DNA of 64,000 nucleotides, from NCBI RefSeq assembly GCF_050948215.1, contig NW_027488565.1, positions 124,001-188,000 of the forward strand. The letters run 5' to 3'. The notes under the pieces were generated by a model. The model was not told the origin of the DNA. It saw only the letters and a program-made list of their open reading frames with translations, and made no database searches. This DNA is from Halictus rubicundus. Its lineage: Eukaryota; Arthropoda; Insecta; Hymenoptera; Halictidae. The position numbers and the translations under genes are program-made. Of the stretch, positions 55,561-64,000 are shown in pieces; position 1 is the stretch's first letter; each line of letters opens with the position of its first letter.

Positions 55561-58443
55561 TAGGATAGAGGATAGAATACGATAGAGGATAGGATAGGAT
55601 AGAGGATAGGATAGAGGATAGGATAGGATAGGATAGGATAGGATAGGATAGGATAGAGGATAGGATAGGATAGAGGATAGGATAGGATAGAGGATAGGAT
55701 AGAATAGAGGACAGGATAGGATAGAGGATAAGATAGGATAGAGGATAGGATAGGATAGAGGACAGGATAGGATAGAGGATAAGATAGGATAGAGGATAGG
55801 ATAGGATAGAGGATAGGATAGGATAGAGGATAGGATAGAGAATAGGATAGAGGATAGGATAGAGGATAGGATAGGATAGTATAGGATAGGATAGGATAGA
55901 GGATAGGATAGGATAGAGAATAGGATAGGATAGAGGATAGGATAGGATAGAGGATAGGATAGAGGATAGGATAGAGGATTGGATAGGATAGAGGATAGGA
56001 TAGGATAGAGGATAGGATTGGATTGAGGATAGGATAGGATAGAGGATTGGATGGGATGGAGGATAGGATAGGATTGAGGATAGGATAGGATAGACTATAG
56101 GATAGGATTGAGGATAGGATGGGGAAAGAGGATAGGATAGAATGGAGGACAGGATAGGATAGAGGATAGGATAGGATTGAGGATTGGATTGGATAGAGGA
56201 TAGGATAGAGGATTGGATAGGATTGAGGATATTATGGGATAGAGGATAGGATAGGATAGAGTATAGGATAGGATAGATGATAGGATAGGATAGAGGATAG
56301 GATAAAGGATTGGATAGGATAGAGGATAGGATAGGATAGAGGATAGGATAGGATTGAGGGTAGAATAGGATAGAGGATAGGGTAGGATAGAGGAGAGGAT
56401 ATGATAGAGGATAGGATAGGATTGAGGATAGGATAGGATAGAATATTGGATGGGATAGAGGATAGTATAGGTTTGAGGATAGGATTAGATTGAGGATAGG
56501 ATAGGATAGAGGATAGGATAGGATAGAGGATAGGATAGAGGATAGGATAGAGGATAGGATAAAGGATAGGATAGGATAGGATAGGATAGAGGATAGGATA
56601 GGATAGAGCATACGATAGAGGATAGGATAGGATAGGATGGAGAATAGGATAGGATACATGGTATTATAGAGTAGAGTATAGGATAGGATAGAGGATAGGA
56701 TAGGGGATTGGATAGGATAGAGGATAGGATAGGATAGAGCATACGATAGAGGATAGGATAGGATAGAGGATAGGATAGGATAGAGGATAGGATAGGATAG
56801 AGGATAGGATAGGGGATTGGATAGGATAGAGGATAGGACAGGATAGAGCATACGATAGAGGATAGGATAGGATAGAGGAGAGGATAGGATAGAGGATAGG
56901 ATAGCATAGAGGACATTATACGATATAGGATAGGATATGATAGAGGATAGGATAGGATAGAGGATATGATGGGATTGAGGATAGGATAGGATAGAGGATA
57001 TGATAGGATTGAGGATAGGATAGGATAGAGGATTGGATGGGATGGAGGATAGGATAGGATTGAGGATAGGATAGGATAGACTATAGGATAGGATTGAGGA
57101 TAGGATGGGGAAAGAGGATAGGATAGAATGGAGGACAGGATAGGATAGAGGATAGGATAGGATTGAGGATTGGATTGGATAGAGGATAGGATAGAGGATT
57201 GGATAGGATTGAGGATATTATGGGATAGAGGATAGGATAGGATAGAGTATAGGATAGGATAGATGATAGGATAGGATAGAGGATAGGATAAAGGATTGGA
57301 TAGGATAGAGGATAGGATAGGATAGAGGATAGGATAGGATTGAGGGTAGAATAGGATAGAGGATAGGGTAGGATAGAGGAGAGGATATGATAGAGGATAG
57401 GATAGGATTGAGGATAGGATAGGATAGAATATTGGATGGGATAGAGGATAGTATAGGATTGAGGATAGGATTAGATTGAGGATAGGATAGGATAGAGGAT
57501 AGGATAGGATAGAGGATAGGATAGAGGATAGGATAGAGGATAGGATAAAGGATAGGATAGGATAGGATAGGATAGAGGATAGGATAGGATAGAGCATACG
57601 ATAGAGGATAGGATAGGATAGGATGGAGAATAGGATAGGATACATGGTATTATAGAGTAGAGTATAGGATAGGATAGAGGATAGGATAGGGGATTGGATA
57701 GGATAGAGGATAGGATAGGATAGAGCATACGATAGAGGATTGGATAGGATAGAGGATAGGATAGGATAGAGGATAGGATAGGATAGAGGATAGGATAGGG
57801 GATTGGATAGGATAGAGGATAGGACAGGATAGAGCATACGATAGAGGATAGGATAGGATAGAGGAGAGGATAGGATAGAGGATAGGATAGGATAGAGGAT
57901 AGGATAGGATAGAGGATAGGATAGGATAGAGGATAGGATAGGATAGAGGATAGGGTAGGATACAGGATAGGATAGGATAGAGGATAGGATAGGATAGAGG
58001 AGAGGATAGGATAGAAGATAGGATAGGATTGAGGATAGGATAGGAATGAGGATAGGATAGGATTGAAGATAGGATTCGATAGAGTATAGGATGGGATAGA
58101 GGATAGGATAGGATTGGGGAGAGGATAGGATTGAGGATAGGATAGGATTGAGGATAGGATAGGATAGAGGATTGGTTGGGATACAGGATAGGATAGGATT
58201 GAGGATAGGATAGGATTGAGGATAGGATAGGATAGAGGATAGGATAGGATAGAGGATAGGATAGAATAGAGGATAGGATACGATAGAAGATACGATATTA
58301 TAGAGGAAACTATAGGATAGAGAATAGGATAGGATAGAGCATACGATAGAGGATAGGATAGGATAGGATAGAGAATAGGATAGGATACATGGTATTATAG
58401 AGTAGAGGATAGGATAGGATAGAGGATAGGATAGGGGATTGGA
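55561..58443 (+). repeat. 2,883-bp HOR unit, X-Y-Y-Z form
   Basis: The module order is X (about 55,561-56,020, with GAATACGATAG at 55,575), Y (56,020-56,895, with GATGGGGAAAG), a 110-bp insert with GGACATTATACG near 56,911, a second Y (57,006-57,881) and Z (57,882-58,443, with GGTTGGGATACAGG and GAAGATACG). The two Y modules are 986 bp apart: GATTGGATGGG 56,045/57,031 and the ACATGG marker 56,656/57,642. The next unit starts at 58,444 with X again (GAATACG 58,458, offset 2,883). Confidence 0.85.
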
Positions 58444-60340
58444 TAGGATAGAGGATAGAATACGATAGAGGATAGGATAGGATAGAGGATAGGATAGAGG
58501 ATAGGATAGGATAGGATAGGATAGGATAGGATAGGATAGAGGATAGGATAGGATAGAGGATAGGATAGGATAGAGGATAGGATAGAATAGAGGACAGGAT
58601 AGGATAGAGGATAAGATAGGATAGAGGATAGGATAGGATAGAGGACAGGATAGGATAGAGGATAAGATAGGATAGAGGATAGGATAGGATAGAGGATAGG
58701 ATAGGATAGAGGATAGGATAGAGAATAGGATAGAGGATAGGATAGAGGATAGGATAGGATAGTATAGGATAGGATAGGATAGAGGATAGGATAGGATAGA
58801 GAATAGGATAGGATAGAGGATAGGATAGGATAGAGGATAGGATAGAGGATAGGATAGAGGATTGGATAGGATAGAGGATAGGATAGGATAGAGGATAGGA
58901 TTGGATTGAGGATAGGATAGGATAGAGGATTGGATGGGATGGAGGATAGGATAGGATTGAGGATAGGATAGGATAGACTATAGGATAGGATTGAGGATAG
59001 GATGGGGAAAGAGGATAGGATAGAATGGAGGACAGGATAGGATAGAGGATAGGATAGGATTGAGGATTGGATTGGATAGAGGATAGGATAGAGGATTGGA
59101 TAGGATTGAGGATATTATGGGATAGAGGATAGGATAGGATAGAGTATAGGATAGGATAGATGATAGGATAGGATAGAGGATAGGATAAAGGATTGGATAG
59201 GATAGAGGATAGGATAGGATAGAGGATAGGATAGGATTGAGGGTAGAATAGGATAGAGGATAGGGTAGGATAGAGGAGAGGATATGATAGAGGATAGGAT
59301 AGGATTGAGGATAGGATAGGATAGAATATTGGATGGGATAGAGGATAGTATAGGTTTGAGGATAGGATTAGATTGAGGATAGGATAGGATAGAGGATAGG
59401 ATAGGATAGAGGATAGGATAGAGGATAGGATAGAGGATAGGATAAAGGATAGGATAGGATAGGATAGGATAGAGGATAGGATAGGATAGAGCATACGATA
59501 GAGGATAGGATAGGATAGGATGGAGAATAGGATAGGATACATGGTATTATAGAGTAGAGTATAGGATAGGATAGAGGATAGGATAGGGGATTGGATAGGA
59601 TAGAGGATAGGATAGGATAGAGCATACGATAGAGGATAGGATAGGATAGAGGATAGGATAGGATAGAGGATAGGATAGGATAGAGGATAGGATAGGGGAT
59701 TGGATAGGATAGAGGATAGGACAGGATAGAGCATACGATAGAGGATAGGATAGGATAGAGGAGAGGATAGGATAGAGGATAGGATAGGATAGAGGATAGG
59801 ATAGGATAGAGGATAGGATAGGATAGAGGATAGGATAGGATAGAGGATAGGGTAGGATACAGGATAGGATAGGATAGAGGATAGGATAGGATAGAGGAGA
59901 GGATAGGATAGAAGATAGGATAGGATTGAGGATAGGATAGGAATGAGGATAGGATAGGATTGAAGATAGGATTCGATAGAGTATAGGATGGGATAGAGGA
60001 TAGGATAGGATTGGGGAGAGGATAGGATTGAGGATAGGATAGGATTGAGGATAGGATAGGATAGAGGATTGGTTGGGATACAGGATAGGATAGGATTGAG
60101 GATAGGATAGGATTGAGGATAGGATAGGATAGAGGATAGGATAGGATAGAGGATAGGATAGAATAGAGGATAGGATACGATAGAAGATACGATATTATAG
60201 AGGTAACTATAGGATAGAGAATAGGATAGGATAGAGCATACGATAGAGGATAGGATAGGATAGGATAGAGAATAGGATAGGATACATGGTATTATAGAGT
60301 AGAGGATAGGATAGGATAGAGGATAGGATAGGGGATTGGA
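58444..60340 (+). repeat. 1,897-bp HOR unit, X-Y-Z form
   Basis: Same as the preceding unit but with a single Y, so it is 986 bp shorter (2,883 - 986 = 1,897). Landmarks at offset 1,897 bp from the second Y and Z of the preceding unit: GATTGGATGGG 57,031/58,928, GATGGGGAAAG 57,103/59,000, the ACATGG marker 57,642/59,538 and 58,388/60,284, and CGATAGAAG 58,281/60,178. One difference is GAGGTAACTATAGG near 60,200 against GAGGAAACTATAGG. Confidence 0.86.
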
Positions 60341-60539
60341 TAGGATAGAGGATAGGATAGGATAGAGCATACGATAGAGGATAGGATAGGATAGAGGATA
60401 GGATAGGGGATTGGATAGGATAGAGGATAGGATAGGATAGAGCATACGATAGAGGATAGGATAGGATAGAGGAGAGGATAGTATAGAGGAGAGGATATTA
60501 TAGAGGATAGGATAAGATAGAAGATAGGATAGGATAGGA

Positions 60540-61712
60540 TAGGATAGAGGATAGGATAGGATAGAGGATAGGATAGGATAGGATAGGATAGGATAGGATA
60601 GGATAGAGGATAGGATTGGATTGAGGATAGATAGGATAGAGGATAGGATAGCATAGAGGATAGGATACGATAGAGGATAGGATATGATAGAGGATAGGAT
60701 AGTATAGGATAGTGGATAGGTTAGGATAGAGCATACGATAGAGGATAGGATAGGATAGGATAGAGGATAGGATAGGATAGAGCATACGATAGAGGATAGG
60801 ATAGGATAGGATAGGATAGGATAGGATAGAATAGGATAGAGGATAGGATAGGATAGAGGATAGGATAGAGGATAGGATAGAGGATAGGATAGGATAGGAT
60901 AGGATAGGTTAGGATAGGATTGAGGATAGGAATAGGATAGGATAGAGGATAGGATAGGATAGAGGATAGGATAGAGGATAGGATAGAGGATAGGATAGAG
61001 GATAGGATAGAGGATAGGATAGAGGATAGGATAGGATAGGATAGGATAGGATAGGATAGGATAGGATAGAGGATAGGATAGAGGATAGGATAGGATAGAG
61101 GATAGGATAGGATAGAGGGTAGGATAGGATAGAGGATAGGATAGGATTGAGGATTGGATTGGATAGAGAATAGGATAATATAGAGGATAGGATAGGATAG
61201 AGGATAGGTTAGGATTGAGGATAGGATAGGATAGAGGATAGGATAGGATAGAGGAGAGGATAGGATAGACGATAGGATGGATAGAGGATACTATAGGATA
61301 GACTATAGGATAGGATTGAGGATAGGATAGGATTGAGGATAGGATAGAATGGAGGACAGGATAGGATAGAGGATAGGATAGGATTGAGGATTGGATTGGA
61401 TAGAGGATAGGATAAGATAGAGGATAGGATACTATAGAGGATAGGTTAGGATTGAGGATAGGATAGGATGGAGGATAGGTTAGGATTGAGGATAGGATAG
61501 GATAGAGCATACGATAGAGGATAGGATAGGATAGAGGAGTGGATAGGATAGAGGATAGAATAGGATAGAGGATAGGATAGGATAGAGGATAGGATAGGAT
61601 AGAGGATAGGATAGGATAGAGGATAGGATAGGATAGAGGATAGGATAGGATAGAGGATAGGATAGGATAGAGGATAGGATAGGATAGTGGATAGGATAGG
61701 ATAGAGGATAGG
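60540..61712 (+). repeat. 1.2-kb tandem duplication, copy 1
   Basis: Repeated at 61,750-62,896. The offset is 1,211 bp at the left (ATTGGATTGAGG 60,615/61,826) and 1,182 bp from GGAATAGG (60,929/62,111) to the right end (GGATGGAGG 61,466/62,648). The offset thus changes by 29 bp, one 17-mer plus one 12-mer. The block contains five 12-bp monomers (60,965-61,024). A shorter relative with GATTGGATTGAGGATAGATA is seen at about 52,965-53,040. Confidence 0.9.
60965..61024 (+). repeat. Five tandem 12-bp monomers
   Basis: Five perfect GATAGGATAGAG units in a row, i.e. two pentamers plus the AG spacer. It is preceded by a 17-mer and followed by a pentamer run, so all three unit lengths meet here. Confidence 0.96.
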
Positions 61713-61749
61713 ATAGAGGGTAGGATAGGATAGGATAGGATAGGATAGG

Positions 61750-62896
61750 ATAGGATAGAGGATAGGATAGGATAGAGGATAGGATAGGATAGGATAGGAT
61801 AGGATAGGATAGGATAGAGGATAGGATTGGATTGAGGATAGATAGGATAGAGGATAGGATAGCATAGAGGATAGGATACGATAGAGGATAGGATATGATA
61901 GAGGATAGGATAGTATAGGATAGTGGATAGGTTAGGATAGAGCATACGATAGAGGATAGGATAGGATAGGATAGAGGATAGGATAGGATAGAGCATACGA
62001 TAGAGGATAGGATAGGATAGGATAGGATAGGATAGGATAGAATAGGATAGAGGATAGGATAGAGGATAGGATAGGATAGGATAGGATAGGTTAGGATAGG
62101 ATTGAGGATAGGAATAGGATAGGATAGAGGATAGGATAGGATAGAGGATAGGATAGAGGATAGGATAGAGGATAGGATAGAGGATAGGATAGAGGATAGG
62201 ATAGAGGATAGGATAGGATAGGATAGGATAGGATAGGATAGGATAGGATAGAGGATAGGATAGAGGATAGGATAGGATAGAGGATAGGATAGGATAGAGG
62301 GTAGGATAGGATAGAGGATAGGATAGGATTGAGGATTGGATTGGATAGAGAATAGGATAATATAGAGGATAGGATAGGATAGAGGATAGGTTAGGATTGA
62401 GGATAGGATAGGATAGAGGATAGGATAGGATAGAGGAGAGGATAGGATAGACGATAGGATGGATAGAGGATACTATAGGATAGACTATAGGATAGGATTG
62501 AGGATAGGATAGGATTGAGGATAGGATAGAATGGAGGACAGGATAGGATAGAGGATAGGATAGGATTGAGGATTGGATTGGATAGAGGATAGGATAAGAT
62601 AGAGGATAGGATACTATAGAGGATAGGTTAGGATTGAGGATAGGATAGGATGGAGGATAGGTTAGGATTGAGGATAGGATAGGATAGAGCATACGATAGA
62701 GGATAGGATAGGATAGAGGAGTGGATAGGATAGAGGATAGAATAGGATAGAGGATAGGATAGGATAGAGGATAGGATAGGATAGAGGATAGGATAGGATA
62801 GAGGATAGGATAGGATAGAGGATAGGATAGGATAGAGGATAGGATAGGATAGAGGATAGGATAGGATAGTGGATAGGATAGGATAGAGGATAGGAT
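61750..62896 (+). repeat. 1.2-kb tandem duplication, copy 2
   Basis: Second copy of 60,540-61,712. It keeps the five 12-bp monomers (62,147-62,206). At its right end the sequence switches from domain-8 units to the family seen at 41-50 kb, beginning with GTGGATAGG and GATATGATAGAGG. Confidence 0.9.
62147..62206 (+). repeat. Five tandem 12-bp monomers, duplicate
   Basis: Copy of 60,965-61,024 at offset 1,182 bp with the same number of units and the same flanks. Confidence 0.96.
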
Positions 62897-64000
62897 ATGA
62901 TAGAGGATAGGATAGGATTGAGGATAGGATGGGATAGTGGATAGGAAAGGATAGAGTATACGATAGAGGATAGGATAGGATAGAGGATAGTATAGGATAG
63001 AGGATAGGATATGATAGAGGATAGGATAGGATAGAGGATAGTATAGGAGAGAGGATAGGATATGATAGAGGATAGGATAGGATAGAGGACTTGATAGGAT
63101 AGAGCATACGATATAGGATAGAATAGGATAGGGGATAGGATAGGATAGAGGATAGGATATGATAGAGGATAGGATAGGATTGAGAATAGGATAGGATAGT
63201 GGATAGGAAAGGATAGAGTATACGATAGAGGATAGGATAGGATAGAGGATAGGAGAGGATAGGATAGGATAGGATAGGATAGGATAGAGGATTGGATGGG
63301 ATAGAGGATAGGATAGGATAGAGGATAGTATAGGATAGAGGATAGGATATGATAGAGGATAGGATAGGATATGATGTTGGATAGGATATGAGATTGGATA
63401 GGATAGAGGATAGGATAGGATAGAGGATAGGATATGATAGAGGATAGGATAGGATTGAGGATAGGATAGGATAGTGGATAGGAAAGGATAGAGTATACGA
63501 TAGAGGATAGGATAGGATAGAGGATAGGATAGGATAGAGGATAGGATAGGGGATTGGATAGGATAGAGGATAGGATAGGATAGAGGATAGGATAGGATAG
63601 AGGATAGGATAGGATAGAGGATAGGATAGAGGATCTAATAGAGGATCTGATAGAGGATAGGATAGGATATTATAGGATAGGATAGGATAGAGGATAGGAT
63701 AGGATAGAGGATAGGATAGGATTGAGGATAGGATATAGGATAGGATATGATAGGATAGGATAGGATAGGATAGGATAGGATAGGATAGGATAGGATAGGA
63801 TAGGATAGGATAGGATAGGATAGGATAGGATAGAGAATAGGATAGGATAGAGGATAGGATAGGATAGGGGATAGGATAGGATAGAGAATAGGATAGGATG
63901 GAGGATAGGATAGAGGATAGGTTAGGATTGAGGATATTATAGGATTGAGGATAGGATAGGATTGAGGATAGGATAGGATAGAGGATAGGATAGGATAGAG
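62897..64000 (+). repeat. Distant partial copy of the 1,389-bp unit
   Basis: GGAGAGAGG at 63,046 corresponds to 41,641 (distance 21,405 bp). The ordered series GAGGACTTGATAGG, CATACGATATAGG, GGAAAGGATAGAG, GATGTTGGATAGG and GATCTAATAGAGG then GATCTGATAGAGG follows, as in 41,621-43,009. The middle part of the unit is shortened. The pentamer tract at 63,749-63,833 has 17 units and lacks the GTTAG interruption. The copy runs off the end of the window. Confidence 0.88.
63749..63833 (+). repeat. Pure (GATAG)17 run
   Basis: Counterpart of the tracts at 42,714 and 44,103, after the same GATATAGGATAGGATAT flank and before the same AGAATAGG flank, but uninterrupted and shorter. Confidence 0.95.

Larger units (their letters stand above)
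50470..62896 (+). repeat. Domain 8: HOR family with ACATGGTATTATAGAG
   Basis: This domain is marked by ACATGGTATTATAGAG near 50,703, 52,266, 53,226, 53,448, 54,530, 55,218, 56,656, 57,642, 58,388, 59,538 and 60,284. The marker is absent from the domains on either side. Other private units are GAGCATACGATAGAGG in high number, GAGGAGAGGATAGG, GATGGGGAAAGAGG (56,117, 57,103, 59,000) and GGTTGGGATACAGG. The spacings of the markers define modules of 222, 986, 1,897 and 2,883 bp, listed separately. Confidence 0.85.
1..64000 (+). repeat. 17-bp satellite array filling the window
   Basis: The consensus monomer on the + strand is GATAGGATAGGATAGAG, that is three GATAG pentamers followed by AG. Reading from base 1 to base 64,000, every line consists of this unit or of close variants. 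Common variants carry T for G (GGATT, GGATATTATAG), C for G (TACGAT), A for G (AGAAT, AAAGG), or G for A (GGGTAGG). Units of 12 bp (two pentamers + AG) and 22 bp (four + AG) also occur. No unique sequence interrupts the array. Long simple satellites with higher-order structure are known from eukaryotic heterochromatin; placing this one at a pericentromere, subtelomere or sex chromosome is inference. The possible influence of assembly errors on copy number cannot be judged from sequence alone. Confidence 0.98.

Noticed and set aside
58310..62692. A 1,460-codon open frame on the - strand as a protein-coding gene
   Set aside because: It is a translation of the satellite. It uses essentially L, Y, P, I and S with a 17-residue period, starts at a chance CAT variant, has no domain, signal sequence or promoter context, and the same peptide is read in all three - frames.
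1..64000. CRISPR array (short regular repeats)
   Set aside because: There are no unique spacers; the repeats are head-to-tail, and variants occur inside the unit rather than between conserved repeats.
1..64000. Telomeric repeat
   Set aside because: No TTAGGG, TTTAGGG, TTAGG or related run. The GGTTAGGATTGAGG units contain TTAGG once each and are ordinary single-base variants of the satellite.
1..64000. Bkm-type GATA tetranucleotide satellite of sex chromosomes
   Set aside because: The repeat word is the pentamer GATAG with an AG spacer, not (GATA)n. I saw no run of GATA tetramers, so homology to Bkm is not supported.
1..64000. tRNA, rRNA or riboswitch genes
   Set aside because: The near absence of C on one strand and G on the other rules out the GC stems such RNAs need, and no conserved motif was seen on either strand.

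Overview
The whole 64-kb window is one uninterrupted block of satellite DNA. I could not find a single stretch of ordinary unique sequence, gene, RNA gene, transposon or CRISPR array in it. The dominant monomer is 17 bp, GATAGGATAGGATAGAG, which parses as (GATAG)3+AG. On the + strand it holds 7 G, 7 A, 3 T and no C, so the + strand is about 82% purine and almost C-free. The - strand is correspondingly almost G-free. All minus-strand open frames are a by-product of this composition (see findings and rejected items).

Such a long, homogeneous tandem array with nested higher-order repeats (HORs) is typical of eukaryotic constitutive heterochromatin: pericentromeric, subtelomeric or sex-chromosome satellite, seen in a long-read assembly. 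The species cannot be named from the sequence. No telomere repeat, centromere-protein box or flanking gene gives an anchor.

The array is organised in domains, each with its own set of variant monomers and its own HOR length. 1-9,984: 17-mers rich in the CpG-bearing variant GATACGATATTATAGAG, in a loose HOR of about 1.65-2.1 kb plus a roughly 5-kb echo. 9,985-16,990: two tandem copies of a 3.5-kb block. 17,000-22,620: a mosaic of pieces of the previous domains, including a pair spaced exactly 1,700 bp apart. 22,620-31,150: about four copies of a 1.9-2.2-kb HOR. 31,150-33,130: a return to domain-1-like units. 33,131-34,310: an apparently exact 590-bp tandem duplication. 33,880-40,760: two tandem copies of a 3.44-kb block. 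40,760-50,470: a pentamer-rich domain with pure (GATAG)n runs up to 37 units and a 1,389-bp tandem duplication. 50,470-62,896: a different HOR family (986, 1,897, 2,883 and 1,182-1,211 bp). 62,897-64,000: a return of the 41-44 kb family.

What deserves attention is the layered architecture. Three nested scales (5 bp, 12/17/22 bp, 0.6-5 kb) share one simple grammar, (GATAG)n+AG. The longest pentamer expansions start immediately after one specific 12-bp variant. Neighbouring blocks differ by whole modules, as expected from unequal exchange. No genes work together here; the content is structural DNA.
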